Below the pieces are notes generated by a model. That model was not told where the DNA came from, made no database searches, and saw only the letters and a list, made by a program, of their open reading frames with translations. From positions 62,001 to 126,000 of the forward strand of contig NZ_BBQM01000001.1 of assembly GCF_000876015.1 (NCBI RefSeq): a stretch of 64,000 nucleotides of DNA. Reading direction: 5' to 3'. A program made the position numbers and the translations under genes. This stretch comes from Cupriavidus basilensis. Its GTDB lineage: Bacteria > Pseudomonadota > Gammaproteobacteria > Burkholderiales > Burkholderiaceae. Shown here piece by piece: positions 42,862-52,939 of this stretch. Numbering within the stretch: position 1 is the first letter of the stretch; every line of letters begins with the position of its first letter.

Positions 42862-43518
42862 ATGCCACAACGAGACCCAGCGCCGGCCCAGGCCGCGCGC
42901 GCCGCACCGCAGGACCCGCGCATCGATGCCCGCACCCGGCGCGGCCGCATCCAGATGCTGCTGCTGCTGCTGGTGTGCGCTTCGCCGGTGATTGCCTCCT
43001 ACCTGACCTACTACGTGTTCAGGCCGGCCGGCGGCACCACCAACTATGGCGCGCTGATCGAGCCGCAGCGCCCGATGCCGGCCGTGCAGGTCGCCAACGA
43101 GCGCGCCGAGCCGGTGCCGCTGGACAGCTTCAAGGGCAAGTGGCTGCTGATCAGCGCCGACGGCGCCGCCTGCGGCGAAGCCTGCGCCAGGAAGCTGTTC
43201 ACCATCCGCCAGCTGCGCGCCGGCCAGGGCCAGGACCGCGAGCGCATCGTGCCGGTATGGCTGGTCAGCGACGACGGCCCCATCGACGCGCGCCTGTCCG
43301 CCGCCTACAACGAGCCCTACGCCGGCGTGCGCTTCCTGCGCGCGCCGCGCGACGCGCTGCAGAAGTGGCTGCCGCCCGACGCGGGCGCGCGCATCGAGGA
43401 CACGCTCTACCTGGTCGACCCGCTCGGCAACCTGATGATGCGCTTCCCGAAGGACCCGGACCCCCAGAAGATGAGCTCCGACCTCAAGAAGCTGCTCAAG
43501 TATTCCCACATCGGCTGA
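42862..43518 (+). CDS. membrane-anchored SCO-like thioredoxin-fold protein
   Basis: A 218-residue protein with one N-terminal membrane helix (MLLLLLVCASPVIASYLTYYVF) and a thioredoxin-like domain. A Cys-x3-Cys pair (AACGEACARKLF) resembles the copper site of SCO proteins (CPDVC), but the usual downstream His region is unclear. It is often annotated as a hypothetical transmembrane protein in this cluster. It sits between surf1 and ctaA. A GTG directly before the ATG is also in frame. The role is probably copper or redox handling for the oxidase. Confidence 0.8.
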   Translation: MPQRDPAPAQAARAAPQDPRIDARTRRGRIQMLLLLLVCASPVIASYLTYYVFRPAGGTTNYGALIEPQRPMPAVQVANERAEPVPLDSFKGKWLLISADGAACGEACARKLFTIRQLRAGQGQDRERIVPVWLVSDDGPIDARLSAAYNEPYAGVRFLRAPRDALQKWLPPDAGARIEDTLYLVDPLGNLMMRFPKDPDPQKMSSDLKKLLKYSHIG

Positions 43519-43569
43519 ACCCACATCGGCTGAAGCCCGGGCTTACGGCCAGACTCAACCACTACGCGC

Positions 43570-44673
43570 ATGCTGCTCCAACTCGCCGTCATCGGCGTCC
43601 TGATCGCGCTGTTTCCCCTGAGCTACGTGCTGGTCAGGGGCGACCGCAACAAGTACCGCAAACTGGTGTGGATCACCGCCTTCCTGACGCTGGACCTGAT
43701 CATGTTCGGCAGCTTCACGCGGCTGACCGATTCCGGCCTGGGCTGCCCGGACTGGCCGGGCTGCTACGGCCACTCCAACCCGCACGCGGCCAGCGAGCCG
43801 ATCCGCGCGGCCGAGACCGCGTTGCCCAGCGGCCCGGTTTCCGCCACCAAGGCCTGGATCGAGATGATCCACCGCTATTTCGCGATGGCGGTGGGCGTGC
43901 TGATCATCACGCTGATGGTGCTGGCCTGGGTCAGGCGGCGCGAGCTGCGGCAGTCGCCGTGGTTCGCCACCGGCGTGCTGCTGCTGGTGTGCGTGCAGGG
44001 CGCGTTCGGCGCGTTCACGGTCACGCTCAAGCTGCAGCCCGTCATCGTGGTCACGCACCTGATGCTGGGCATGGCCCTGCTGGCGTCGCTGATCTGGCTG
44101 GGCTCGCGCAACGACCCGCCGCTGGGCGTGGCGCCGGCCGCCGGCGCGCTGCGCTGGCCGGCGCGGCTGGGGCTGGCGCTGCTGGTGCTGCAGATCTTCC
44201 TGGGCGGCTGGGTGAGCACCAACTACGCGGTGCTGGCCTGCACCGACTTCCCGCTGTGCAACGGCCAGCTGGTGCCGGAGATGGACTTCCGCCACGGCTT
44301 CACGCTGTGGCGCCAGCTCGGCATGACCGCCGACGGCGACTATATCCCGCACTCGGCGCTGGTGGCGATCCACTGGGTGCACCGCGGCTTCGCCTTCGTG
44401 GTGCTGGGCTACCTGGCGTGGTTCGGGCTGCGCGCGCGCCACCTCGGCGGGCTGGCGCGCCACGCGGGCTGGCTGCTGGGCGTGCTCGCGCTGCAACTGG
44501 CCACCGGCTTGTCCAACATCGTGTTCGACTGGCCGCTGGTGGCCGCGGTGGCCCACAACGGCGGCGCGGCGGTGCTTCTGATGCTGTTGGTCCGCCTCAA
44601 CTACAATATAGGGCTCGCGGCCCGCGCCGCTGACCTCGCTACTGACGTGCCGGCCGCCGTGCGCGCCACATGA
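43570..44673 (+). CDS. ctaA: haem A synthase CtaA/COX15
   Basis: Oxidises the C8 methyl of haem O to give haem A. The 367-residue membrane protein has eight helices. Haem-ligand histidines lie in [35 protein letters not shown] and [12 protein letters not shown]. The extracytoplasmic Cys pairs ([14 protein letters not shown] and [13 protein letters not shown]) are present as in COX15. It overlaps ctaB by 4 bp. Confidence 0.95.
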   Translation: MLLQLAVIGVLIALFPLSYVLVRGDRNKYRKLVWITAFLTLDLIMFGSFTRLTDSGLGCPDWPGCYGHSNPHAASEPIRAAETALPSGPVSATKAWIEMIHRYFAMAVGVLIITLMVLAWVRRRELRQSPWFATGVLLLVCVQGAFGAFTVTLKLQPVIVVTHLMLGMALLASLIWLGSRNDPPLGVAPAAGALRWPARLGLALLVLQIFLGGWVSTNYAVLACTDFPLCNGQLVPEMDFRHGFTLWRQLGMTADGDYIPHSALVAIHWVHRGFAFVVLGYLAWFGLRARHLGGLARHAGWLLGVLALQLATGLSNIVFDWPLVAAVAHNGGAAVLLMLLVRLNYNIGLAARAADLATDVPAAVRAT

Positions 44674-45605
44674 AAGAGAAGATTCCCCCCGTGGTTACTG
44701 CTACCCACCCTCATCCTGCCGGACGGGTCCGTCACCTGGTCCGCCAGTACGCCGCCCTCACCAAGCCCCGCGTCACGCAACTGGCCGTCTTCTGCGCCAT
44801 CATCGGCATGTTCCTGGCCGCGCCGGGCATGGTGCCGTGGCCGGTGCTGATCGGCGGCGCGGCGGGCATCTGGCTGCTGGCGGGCGCGGCGTTCGCCATC
44901 AACTGCCTGGTGGAGCAGAAGATCGACGCGCTGATGCGCCGCACCGCGTGGCGCCCCTCGGCCACCGGCGAGATCACCACCGCGCAGACGCTGGTGTTCT
45001 CCGCGGTGCTGGGCGGAGCGGGGATGTGGCTGCTGCACGTGTTCGCCAACGACCTGACCATGTGGCTGACGGTGGCGACCTTCGTCGGCTACGCGGTGGT
45101 GTACACCATCCTGCTCAAGCCGGCCACGCCGCAGAACATCGTGATCGGCGGCCTGTCCGGCGCCATGCCGCCGGCGCTGGGCTGGGCGGCGGTGTCGGGC
45201 ACCGTGCCGGCCGAAGCGTGGTTCCTGGTGCTCATCATCTTCACCTGGACCCCGCCGCATTTCTGGGCGCTGGCGCTGTACCGCCGCGCCGACTACGCCA
45301 AGTCGGGCCTGCCGATGCTGCCGATTACCCACGGCGAGCGCTTCACCCTGCTGCACATCCTGCTGTACACGCTGATCATGATCGCGGCCACGCTGCTGCC
45401 GTTCGTGTACGGCATGTGCGGTTATATCTACCTGGCGTCCGCGCTGGTGCTCGGCGGCGGTTTCCTGGCCTATGCCTGGAAGCTGTACCGCAACTACTCG
45501 GATGCGCTGGCGCAGCGCATGTTCCGCTTCTCGATCCTGTACCTGTCGCTGCTGTTCGCGGCGCTGCTGATCGACCACTATTTCAAGTTCCTGCCGCAGT
45601 CCTGA
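44670..45605 (+). CDS. ctaB: protohaem IX farnesyltransferase CtaB (CyoE-like)
   Basis: A UbiA-family prenyltransferase that farnesylates haem B to haem O, the step before CtaA. The 311 residues give nine helices. The first prenyl-diphosphate motif is in [19 protein letters not shown] and the second in [14 protein letters not shown]. The start overlaps the ctaA end (ATGA), so the two enzymes of haem A synthesis are translationally coupled. Confidence 0.96.
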   Translation: MKEKIPPVVTATHPHPAGRVRHLVRQYAALTKPRVTQLAVFCAIIGMFLAAPGMVPWPVLIGGAAGIWLLAGAAFAINCLVEQKIDALMRRTAWRPSATGEITTAQTLVFSAVLGGAGMWLLHVFANDLTMWLTVATFVGYAVVYTILLKPATPQNIVIGGLSGAMPPALGWAAVSGTVPAEAWFLVLIIFTWTPPHFWALALYRRADYAKSGLPMLPITHGERFTLLHILLYTLIMIAATLLPFVYGMCGYIYLASALVLGGGFLAYAWKLYRNYSDALAQRMFRFSILYLSLLFAALLIDHYFKFLPQS

Positions 45606-45751
45606 ACGGCGCGCCGGCGCCGGTCTTGCGGCATCTTGTCGCGGACCGGGCGCAGCGGCGGCGCGATCGGCGATACTGCGCCCATATGCCAATGCGAGGC
45701 GGCCAATGTGAAGCGGCCGCCCTGCGCCGCCCCATCCATCACGCGACCCGA

Positions 45752-46381
45752 ATGCCTACCCGCCCCTTCCCCGGTTCTTCCTCCAGCTTCGCGCTGCTGC
45801 TTCGTCGTTTCTGCCTGCTGGCGCTGTGTTCGCTGCTGCTCGCCGCGTGTGGCCAGCAGCGCGCGTCCTTCAAGAACGTCGACATCACCGGCGGCAGCGA
45901 ATTCGGCAAGGACTTCAGCCTCACCGACCACACCGGCAAGGTCCGCACGCTGGCCGACTTCAAGGGCAAGGCGGTGGTGATGTTCTTCGGCTACACGCAT
46001 TGCCCGGACGTCTGCCCGACCACGATGGCCGAGCTCAAGGCGGTCATGGAGCAGCTCGGTCCCGATGCCGACAAGGTGCAGGTGCTGTTCGTCACGGTCG
46101 ACCCCGAGCGCGACACGCAGGAGCTGCTGGCGCAATACGTGCCGGCCTTCGACCCGCGCTTCCTGGGCATGCGCGCGGCCGACGACGCCGCGCTGCAGAA
46201 GGTGGCCAAGGACTTCAAGGTGTATTACGCCAAGGTGCCCGGCACCTCGCCGAACAACTACACGATGGACCACTCGGCCGGCAGCTACGTGTTCGACCCG
46301 AGCGGCAAGCTGCGCCTGTTCATCCGCCACGGCCAGGGGCCGGAGCCGATCGTGCACGATCTCAAGCAGCTGCTGTCCTGA
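45752..46381 (+). CDS. SCO family copper chaperone (SenC/PrrC)
   Basis: A 209-residue lipoprotein that delivers copper to the CuA site or keeps its cysteines reduced. The signal peptide ends in lipobox LLAAC (Cys near 27). The thioredoxin fold has the copper ligands CPDVC in YTHCPDVCPTTMAEL and His in TMDHSAGSYVFDP. The ATG at 45752 follows a 146-bp gap after ctaB. A bidirectional terminator follows at 46411-46448. Confidence 0.93.
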   Translation: MPTRPFPGSSSSFALLLRRFCLLALCSLLLAACGQQRASFKNVDITGGSEFGKDFSLTDHTGKVRTLADFKGKAVVMFFGYTHCPDVCPTTMAELKAVMEQLGPDADKVQVLFVTVDPERDTQELLAQYVPAFDPRFLGMRAADDAALQKVAKDFKVYYAKVPGTSPNNYTMDHSAGSYVFDPSGKLRLFIRHGQGPEPIVHDLKQLLS

Positions 46382-46410
46382 TCCGCGTGCCGCCGCCGGC
46401 GGCGCGCGGA

Positions 46411-46448
46411 CGAAAAAAGGGCCGGTCGCGAGGACCGGCCCTTTTTCG
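46411..46448. terminator. bidirectional terminator between sco and rpoH
   Basis: CGAAAAAAGGGCCGGTC pairs with GACCGGCCCTTTTTCG around a GCGAG loop, with T runs on both strands. It ends the convergent sco (+) and rpoH (-) genes. Confidence 0.92.
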
Positions 46449-46493
46449 TTGCGCGGCGCGGCTTTCGCCGCCGCGCGCAGTCAGGCAAACGCT

Positions 46494-47423
46494 TCAGGCA
46501 AACGCTTGCAGCGCGCCCTTCATCTTCTTCATCGCCGCCGTTTCGATCTGGCGGATGCGCTCGGCCGACACGCCGAACTCGTCAGCCAGCTCGTGCAGCG
46601 TCGAGCCGCCCGAGCCGTCGTCGTTGACGTGCAGCCAGCGCGCCTCGATGATGCGGCGGCTGCGCTCGTCGAGCTTGCCCAGCGCTTCTTCCAGGCCCTG
46701 CACCTGCAGGCGGTCGTGGCGCTGGGCCTCGATCACGCGGGTCGGCTCGTTGTGGTTGTCGGCCAGGTAGGCGATGGGGGCGAATTCCTCCTCGCCGTCG
46801 TCGATCTGGCCTTCCAGCGCCAGGTCGCCGCCCGACAGGCGGGTCTCCATCTCCATCACTTCTTCCGGCTTGACGTTCAGCTCGCGCGCCACCGCGTCGA
46901 TCTGTTCCGGCGTGAAGGTGTGGGCGCCCTGCTTGTGGCTGCGCAGGTTGAAGAACAGCTTGCGCTGGGCCTTGGTGGTGGCCACCTTGACCATGCGCCA
47001 GTTCTTCAGCACGTACTCGTGGATCTCGGCCTTGATCCAGTGCATGGCATACGACACCAGGCGCACGCCCTGGTCCGGGTCGAAGCGCTTCACTGCCTTC
47101 ATCAGGCCGATGTTGCCTTCCTGGATCAGGTCGGCGTGGGGCAGGCCGTAGCCAAGGTACTGGCGGGCGATGGACACCACCAGGCGCAGGTGCGACAGCA
47201 CCAGGCGGCGCGCCGCGTCGACGGAGTCGTGCTCGCGCAGGTCGCGCGCAAGCCGCTGCTCCTCCTCGGGCGTCAGCATGGGGATACGATGGACAGCCTG
47301 GATATAGCTGTCCAGGTTTCCCAGATTACCGGGAAACGTCAGCGCGAACGCCCCGGCGCCCTGAGGCGCCGTAGGCAGGCGGCTGCTGGTTTGGGTCTGG
47401 TCGGCAGATAGGACCGCGTTCAC
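46494..47423 (-). CDS. rpoH: heat-shock sigma factor RpoH (sigma-32)
   Basis: A 309-residue group 3 sigma factor. Region 2 reads LIQEGNIGLMKAVKRFDPDQGVRLVSYAMHWIKAEIHEYVLKNWRMVKVATTKAQRKLFFNL, and the QRKLFFNLR stretch is the RpoH box contacting core and chaperones. Region 4.2 is TLHELADEFGVSAERIRQIE. The start is GTG at 47423, set by AAAGGAG. It directs chaperone and protease genes. Confidence 0.96.
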   Translation of the reverse strand: MNAVLSADQTQTSSRLPTAPQGAGAFALTFPGNLGNLDSYIQAVHRIPMLTPEEEQRLARDLREHDSVDAARRLVLSHLRLVVSIARQYLGYGLPHADLIQEGNIGLMKAVKRFDPDQGVRLVSYAMHWIKAEIHEYVLKNWRMVKVATTKAQRKLFFNLRSHKQGAHTFTPEQIDAVARELNVKPEEVMEMETRLSGGDLALEGQIDDGEEEFAPIAYLADNHNEPTRVIEAQRHDRLQVQGLEEALGKLDERSRRIIEARWLHVNDDGSGGSTLHELADEFGVSAERIRQIETAAMKKMKGALQAFA

Positions 47424-47519
47424 TCGATTGCTCCTTTCGCATCCGGCGGGTGGGTTGCCCGCGGCGCTCGCCACAAGGGTCCGCGCACTGCATTGCAACA
47501 CATATTAGCACTCAAGCCG

Positions 47520-47543
47520 GGGGACTGCTAAGTTGGAGTCCCC
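47520..47543. promoter_or_regulatory. inverted repeat in the rpoH promoter region
   Basis: GGGGACT and AGTCCCC frame a 10-base spacer, just upstream (on the minus strand) of an extended -10-like TGCTAATAT at 47502-47510. The position suits an operator. The gap 47424-47776 (353 bp) otherwise holds only the two 5' regions of rpoH and the pirin gene. Confidence 0.45.
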
Positions 47544-47776
47544 GTGGGGTTGATAGTTCCAGCTAATTGATGTCGTGAATCACATAGTCTTTTATCGGGA
47601 CCGGCTTCCGTCATGTGGCGTAATCACTATCAGACAGCGTTCGCTGCCTTATCGGACAAAGATTAGAGGGGGCGCGCCCCGTCTGGTTCTGTCGCCGGAT
47701 GAGATGCTGTGTTCCGCCAGCAGCTACACTCCTCTCATTTGGCCGGCCTTCGGCTTCGGCCCAACCGGGGAGATCC

Positions 47777-48655
47777 ATGTCTGTCATCGAACACTTGCTC
47801 AAGCCGCACACACGCGACCTCGGCGACGGTTTCACCGTCAGCCGCGTGCTGCCCGCCGCCGCGGCCCAGACGGTGGGCCCGTTCATCTTCTTCGACCACA
47901 TGGGGCCCACGGCCCTGCCGCGCGGCCAGGGGCTGGATGTGCGCCCGCATCCGCATATCGGCCTGGCCACCGTGACCTACCTGTTCGACGGCGAGATCCT
48001 CCACCACGACAGCCTGGGCAGCAAGCAGGTGATCCGGCCCGGCGACGTCAACTGGATGACCGCCGGCAGCGGCATCGCGCACTCGGAGCGCTCGCCCGCG
48101 GCGGCCCGCGAGGCCGGGCCGAGCCTGCACGGCATCCAGACCTGGGTGGCGCTGCCGCTGGAGCACGAGACCACCGCGCCGTCGTTCTTCCACCATCCGG
48201 CCGCGACGCTGCCCAAGCTCGAGCGCCCGGGCGTGCGCATGACCGTGATCGCGGGCGATGCGTTCGGCGCCGAGGCGCCGGTGAAGGTCTTCAGCCGCAC
48301 GCTATACGTGGCGATCGAGCTGGAGGCGGGCGCCAGCCTGGAGATCCCGCCCGAGCATGCCGAGCGCGGCGTCTATCCGGTCGACGGCGTGGTCGCGCTC
48401 GACGGCGAGGTGCTGCCGGAGCGTCACATGGCGGTGCTGGTGCCCGGCCAGACCGTCACGCTGAACGCCGAGGCGCCTTCGCGCGTGATGCTGCTCGGCG
48501 GCGATCCGACCGACGGGCACCGCTTCATCTTCTGGAATTTCGTCGCCAGCAGCAAGGAGGCCATCGAAGCCGCGTCGCAGCGCTGGGAGAACGACCAGTT
48601 CCCGCGCGTGCCGGGCGAGGACGACCGCATCCCGCTGCCGCCGCGCAAGCGCTAG
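47777..48655 (+). CDS. pirin family protein
   Basis: A 292-residue double-cupin protein. The N-terminal cupin carries the metal-binding residues in DVRPHPHIGLATVTYLFDGEILHHDSLG and NWMTAGSGIAHSER; the second cupin ends DPTDGHRFIFWNFVASSKE. Bacterial pirins include quercetinase-like and regulatory proteins; the role here is unknown. GGGGAG lies 5' of the ATG. The stop overlaps the convergent ybiB stop within the shared tetramer CTAG. Confidence 0.9.
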   Translation: MSVIEHLLKPHTRDLGDGFTVSRVLPAAAAQTVGPFIFFDHMGPTALPRGQGLDVRPHPHIGLATVTYLFDGEILHHDSLGSKQVIRPGDVNWMTAGSGIAHSERSPAAAREAGPSLHGIQTWVALPLEHETTAPSFFHHPAATLPKLERPGVRMTVIAGDAFGAEAPVKVFSRTLYVAIELEAGASLEIPPEHAERGVYPVDGVVALDGEVLPERHMAVLVPGQTVTLNAEAPSRVMLLGGDPTDGHRFIFWNFVASSKEAIEAASQRWENDQFPRVPGEDDRIPLPPRKR

Positions 48656-49662
48656 ACCGGGCTGGTCCAGGCCACGCGCGTGCCCTGCTGCACGCAGCCG
48701 CGGATGGCCTCGACCTGGGTGGCGATCGGTGCCGGCACCGGCACCTTGCCGTCCAGCACGGCGCGGATCCAGGCCGCGGTCTGCGCGGCGTCGTTGCCGG
48801 GCGGGAGTTCCGGCACCTCGCCAATCGAGCCCGCGGTGGGGTCGACCAGCGTGCGCTGGTGGCCGTCGTGCAGCCAGTCGATGCGGCCGGCGCGGCGCGC
48901 GTCGGCCACCACCTCGCCCTCGGTGCCGCGCGCCAGCAGCACGTTGGCCGGCTCGTGCGAGAAGTAGTCGGTCAGGGTCTCGCGGTATTCCGGATGGGTG
49001 TAGCTGTACAGGCGCAGCGCCTCGGCCGGCGTATGCGCGCCGACGGGCTGCAGCATCTTCGCCACCGTGTGCGAGGAATTGCGCAGGCCGATCTGCATGC
49101 GCCGGTCGAGCAGCCGTGACAGCGCCGGCGACAGCACGTCGACCGGCAGCACCGCCAGCGGGTTGTCCTTCTCGCGCAGGCGGGACTCGGCTTCGGCCAC
49201 CGTCGCGCACGGCGCGATGCCGAGCGCCCCGAACAGCGCGATGCTGGTCACGCGCCCGCTGAATTCGCGGCTGCCGTGCACCAGCACCGGCACGCCTTCG
49301 CGCGCCAGCAGCAGCGCCAGCAGCGGCACCAGGTTGGGCTGCTTGCGCGCGCCGTTGTAGCTGGGGATGGAGACCACCACGCGGTCGGGCGGCGCGGCCA
49401 GCGGCAGGCAGTGCGCGTGCGCGGCCTCCAGCATGCCGGCCAGCTCGTGCGGCGCCTCGCCCTTGATGCGGTAGGCCATCAGCACGGCGCCCAGCTCGAT
49501 GTCGGCCACGCGGCCGGCCAGCATGGCGTCGAACAGCGTCTGCGCGTCCTCGCGCGGCAGCGCGCGGGCGCCGTTGACGCCGCGGCCGATTTCCTTGATG
49601 TACCTGGCTGCGGCGAAAGGGGCAGCGGCGGGGGTGGCAGCGGGCGTGGCGGTGTCGGTCAT
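48652..49662 (-). CDS. ybiB: YbiB-like DNA-binding protein (TrpD/nucleoside phosphorylase fold)
   Basis: A 336-residue member of the TrpD2/YbiB family, which shares the glycosyltransferase family 3 fold with anthranilate phosphoribosyltransferase but binds nucleic acid. The helical N-terminal domain (IELGAVLMAYRIKGEAPHELAGM) is followed by the barrel segment SIPSYNGARKQPNLVPLLALLLAREGVPVLVHG. The first 15 residues are Ala/Pro/Thr-rich. It starts 118 bp downstream of the nrtD stop, so it may be read as part of that operon. Confidence 0.87.
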   Translation of the reverse strand: MTDTATPAATPAAAPFAAARYIKEIGRGVNGARALPREDAQTLFDAMLAGRVADIELGAVLMAYRIKGEAPHELAGMLEAAHAHCLPLAAPPDRVVVSIPSYNGARKQPNLVPLLALLLAREGVPVLVHGSREFSGRVTSIALFGALGIAPCATVAEAESRLREKDNPLAVLPVDVLSPALSRLLDRRMQIGLRNSSHTVAKMLQPVGAHTPAEALRLYSYTHPEYRETLTDYFSHEPANVLLARGTEGEVVADARRAGRIDWLHDGHQRTLVDPTAGSIGEVPELPPGNDAAQTAAWIRAVLDGKVPVPAPIATQVEAIRGCVQQGTRVAWTSPV

Positions 49663-49780
49663 GGCGGGCTGGGACGGTGTTGTTTGTGGTTCATGATAGC
49701 GGAGCGGGCCGGCGCTGCCCATCGCAGCCGCCGGCCCGCGCCGTGGAATCCGCGCCATGAACCCGCGGCCCGGCCCGCGC

Positions 49781-50584
49781 TCAGGCCGCTTCCTTGAGCG
49801 CCGGATTGCGCTGCTTGCGGTACAGGAAGTCCAGCACCGCGGTGCGGCAGGCGTGGTAGGCCTTGTCGTCGGCCAGCGCCATGCGCTCGCGCGGGCGCGG
49901 CAGGTCCACCGGCAGCACCTCGCCGATGGTCGCCGCGGGACCGTTGGTCATCATGACGATGCGGTCGGCCAGCAGCACGGCCTCGTCCACGTCGTGCGTC
50001 ACCATCACCACCGTGCTGCGGGTCTTGGCGACGATCTTGATGAGCTCGTCCTGCAGGTGGGCGCGCGTGAGCGCATCGAGCGCGCCGAACGGCTCGTCCA
50101 TCAGCAGCACCTTGGGCTCCATCGCCAGCGCCCGCGCGATGCCCACGCGCTGCTTCATGCCGCCGGAGATCTCCTGCGGGTACTTGCCCTCGGCATGGGT
50201 CAGGCCCACCATCGCCAGCGTGTCGTGCGTGCGGGCCTTGAGCTGCGCGCGGTTTTCGCTGCCGCCGAACACGCGCTCCACGCCGAGGTAGACGTTCTCG
50301 AAGCAGGTCAGCCACGGCAGCAGCGAGTGGTTCTGGAACACCACCGCGCGGTCCGGCCCCGGGCCGGAGATCTCGCGCTCGGCGCAGATCAGCGCGCCGC
50401 CGCTGGGGCGGTCGAGCCCGGCCAGCAGGTTCAGCAGCGTCGATTTGCCGCAGCCCGAATGGCCGATCAGCGTGATGAACTCGCCGCGGGCGATGGTCAG
50501 GTTGACGTCGCGCAGCGCGACGAACGGTCCCTTCTTGGTCTTGAAGGTCTGGCCCACGTTTTCGATGCGGACGAACTTTTCCAT
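49781..50584 (-). CDS. nrtD: nitrate ABC transporter ATP-binding protein
   Basis: A 267-residue ABC ATPase of the nitrate/sulfonate/taurine class. Walker A is GHSGCGKST at about 41-49, the signature is [11 protein letters not shown], Walker B is [12 protein letters not shown], and the switch His is in [16 protein letters not shown]. It lacks the NrtC-type receptor-like extension, so it is NrtD/NasD-like. It follows nrtB by 18 bp. With nrtA and the upstream nasT, nitrate or nitrite is the likely cargo; cyanate and bicarbonate relatives exist. Confidence 0.9.
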   Translation of the reverse strand: MEKFVRIENVGQTFKTKKGPFVALRDVNLTIARGEFITLIGHSGCGKSTLLNLLAGLDRPSGGALICAEREISGPGPDRAVVFQNHSLLPWLTCFENVYLGVERVFGGSENRAQLKARTHDTLAMVGLTHAEGKYPQEISGGMKQRVGIARALAMEPKVLLMDEPFGALDALTRAHLQDELIKIVAKTRSTVVMVTHDVDEAVLLADRIVMMTNGPAATIGEVLPVDLPRPRERMALADDKAYHACRTAVLDFLYRKQRNPALKEAA

Positions 50585-50602
50585 GTCGTTCTCCCTGGCG
50601 CG

Positions 50603-51547
50603 CTAGTTGCCGTAGCTGAAGCGTTTGGCGAGGCTCAGCAGCGCGTATTCGAGCAGCAGGCCCACCACGCCGATGATGAAGATGGCGATCACGATGTGCT
50701 CCACCTTCAGGTTGTTCCACTCGTCCCACAGCCAGAAGCCGATGCCGGTGCCGCCGGTCAGCATCTCCGCGGCCACGATCACCAGCCACGCGGTGCCGAT
50801 CGACAGCCGCACGCCGGTCAGCATGTAGGGCAGCACCGCCGGCAGCAGCACGCGCGTAAACACCTTCCACTCGGACAAGTCGAGCACGCGCGCCACGTTC
50901 AGGTAGTCCTGCGGCACGCGCGTGACGCCCACCGCGGTGTTGATGACCATCGGCCAGATCGAGCAGATGAAGATGGCCCAGATCGCGGCCGGGTTGGCGG
51001 ACTTGAACAGCAGCAGCCCGATCGGCAGCCACGCCAGCGGCGAGACCGGCCGCAGCAGGCTGATGATGGGCGCCATCATGGCGTTGAGGAAGGCGAAGCG
51101 GCCCAGCGCGAAGCCGGCCGGGATGCCGATCAGCGCGGCCAGCCCGAAGCCCGCCGCCACGCGCGCCAGCGACGCCAGCACGTTCCAGCCGATGCCCTGG
51201 TCGTTGGGCCCGTTGCGGTAGAACGGGTCGGAGAACAGCGGCACGGCCGCGTGCCAGGTGGCGGCCGGCGTCGGGATGGCCGGGATCAGCGTGGCCACGC
51301 CGTGCCAGAACAGCAGGAACAGCGCGAAGCCGGCCACCGGCGGCATCGCCTTGAGCACCACCGCCGCGACGGCCTCGCGCCGCGCCGCGCGGCGCGCCTC
51401 GGCCTGGGCCTCCAGCGCGCGGCGCTCGGCGCGCTCGCGCGCCTGCGGGTCGCCGAGCGAGGCGAGTCCGCCGAGACTGGCGGCGCTGGCATCGGCGGGA
51501 GAAGCTGGGTTGCCGGCATGGTCGGCCGGCCGAGCTAGTGCATTCAC
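50603..51547 (-). CDS. nrtB: nitrate ABC transporter permease
   Basis: A 314-residue permease: a charged Ala/Arg-rich N-terminal region (about 1-62) and then six helices. The inner-loop motif contacting the ATPase is [20 protein letters not shown], and [35 protein letters not shown] is the EAA region. GTG at 51547 is the start, set by AAGGAG 6-11 bases upstream. It sits between nrtA and nrtD. Confidence 0.92.
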   Translation of the reverse strand: MNALARPADHAGNPASPADASAASLGGLASLGDPQARERAERRALEAQAEARRAARREAVAAVVLKAMPPVAGFALFLLFWHGVATLIPAIPTPAATWHAAVPLFSDPFYRNGPNDQGIGWNVLASLARVAAGFGLAALIGIPAGFALGRFAFLNAMMAPIISLLRPVSPLAWLPIGLLLFKSANPAAIWAIFICSIWPMVINTAVGVTRVPQDYLNVARVLDLSEWKVFTRVLLPAVLPYMLTGVRLSIGTAWLVIVAAEMLTGGTGIGFWLWDEWNNLKVEHIVIAIFIIGVVGLLLEYALLSLAKRFSYGN

Positions 51548-51611
51548 GTCAGGCTCCTTGGAGGCGCCGGCGCGCAGGCGGCGCCGGCATTCATGCGGCA
51601 ATCGGACCGGC

Positions 51612-52928
51612 TCAGGCCTTGATCTTGAAACCGTCGGCGTAGGCCTTCGGGTCCTTGGCGGCGTCCCACGTCACGCCGTCCATCAGGCGCGCGGTGCGGA
51701 AATCGCTCTTGGGCAGCGGCACCTGCGCGGCGGCGGCGCCCTGCTTGTAGACGTCGATGCGGTTGACCTTCTTGGCCACCGCCAGGTAGTCGGGATGCTC
51801 CTTGAGCAGGCCCCAGCGCTTGTGCTGCGTGAGGAACCACATGCCGTCGGAGAGGAACGGGTAGTTGGCGACGCCGTCCTGGTAGAACTTCATCGAGTCG
51901 GGGTCGTCCCAGGTCTTGCCCAGGCCGTTGCTGTAGCGGCCCAGCATGCGGTCCAGGATGATGTCCATGTCGGTGTTGACGTAGGACTTGGCGGCGATGG
52001 TCTCGGCGGTCTTGCGGCGGTTGGAGGCCGAGGCGTCGATGAACCGGGACGCCTCCAGCACCGCGGCCACCATCGCGCGCGCGGTGTTCGGGTACTTCTG
52101 CACGAACTCGGCGGTGGTGCCGAGCACCTTCTCGGGATGGTCCTTCCAGATCGCCTGCGTGGTTTCCGCGGTGAAGCCGATCTTGTCGGCGATGGCGCGC
52201 GCGCCCCAGGGCTCGCCCACGCAGTAGCCGTCCATGTTGCCCACGCGCATGTTGGCCACCATCTGCGGCGGCGGCACCGTGATGACCTTGGCGTCCTGCA
52301 TCGGGTTGATGCCGTTGGCGGCCAGCCAGTAGTACAGCCACATCGCGTGGGTGCCGGTGGGGAAGGTCTGGGCGAAGGTGTAGTCGCGCTTTTCCTTCGT
52401 CATCAGCGCCTTCAGGCTGGCGCCGTCCTTGACGCCCTTCTCGGCCAGCTTGGACGACAGCGTGATGGCCTGGCCGTTGTGGTTCAGGCTCATCAGCACG
52501 GCCATGTCCTTCTTGGGGCCGCCGATGCCGAGCTGCACGCCGTAGACCAGGCCGTAGAGCACGTGCGCCGCGTCCAGCTCGCCGTTGACCAGCTTGTCGC
52601 GCACGCCGGCCCAGGAGGCTTCCTTGGTGGGCGTGATCTTGATGCCGTATTTCTTGTCGAGGCCGAGCGTGCTGGCCATCACCACCGAGGCGCAGTCGGT
52701 CAGCGGAATGAAGCCGATCCTCACCTCCGGCTTTTCCGGCGCGTCGGAGCCGGCCGCCCACGCGCCCGCGCGCACCAGCGGATCGACCAGCGTGACCACG
52801 CTGGCGCCGGCGATGGTCGCCAGCGCGCGGCGGCGTCCGCTGCTGGCGGGCACCGCGTCGGCGGCGGCGCCGGCATCGTTGGCGACCGCGGCATGCAGCG
52901 GCTTGGCAATCTTCAGGCGAGAGGGCAT
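51612..52928 (-). CDS. nrtA: nitrate ABC transporter substrate-binding protein (NrtA-like)
   Basis: A 438-residue receptor of the NrtA/CmpA family. The N-terminus holds a twin-Arg signal-like stretch (SSGRRRALATIAGASVV, about 30-46), then EVRIGFIPLTDCASVVMAS and the ligand-site region VGNMDGYCVGEPWGARA. Signal-bearing members are periplasmic; NasS, the cytosolic nitrate sensor of NasT, has the same fold but no signal. GGAG at 52939-52936 sets the ATG. The gene is preceded by the sigma-54 promoter, the ANTAR hairpins and the terminator described at 52940-53098. Confidence 0.9.
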   Translation of the reverse strand: MPSRLKIAKPLHAAVANDAGAAADAVPASSGRRRALATIAGASVVTLVDPLVRAGAWAAGSDAPEKPEVRIGFIPLTDCASVVMASTLGLDKKYGIKITPTKEASWAGVRDKLVNGELDAAHVLYGLVYGVQLGIGGPKKDMAVLMSLNHNGQAITLSSKLAEKGVKDGASLKALMTKEKRDYTFAQTFPTGTHAMWLYYWLAANGINPMQDAKVITVPPPQMVANMRVGNMDGYCVGEPWGARAIADKIGFTAETTQAIWKDHPEKVLGTTAEFVQKYPNTARAMVAAVLEASRFIDASASNRRKTAETIAAKSYVNTDMDIILDRMLGRYSNGLGKTWDDPDSMKFYQDGVANYPFLSDGMWFLTQHKRWGLLKEHPDYLAVAKKVNRIDVYKQGAAAAQVPLPKSDFRTARLMDGVTWDAAKDPKAYADGFKIKA

Positions 52929-52939
52929 TCCACGGCTCC

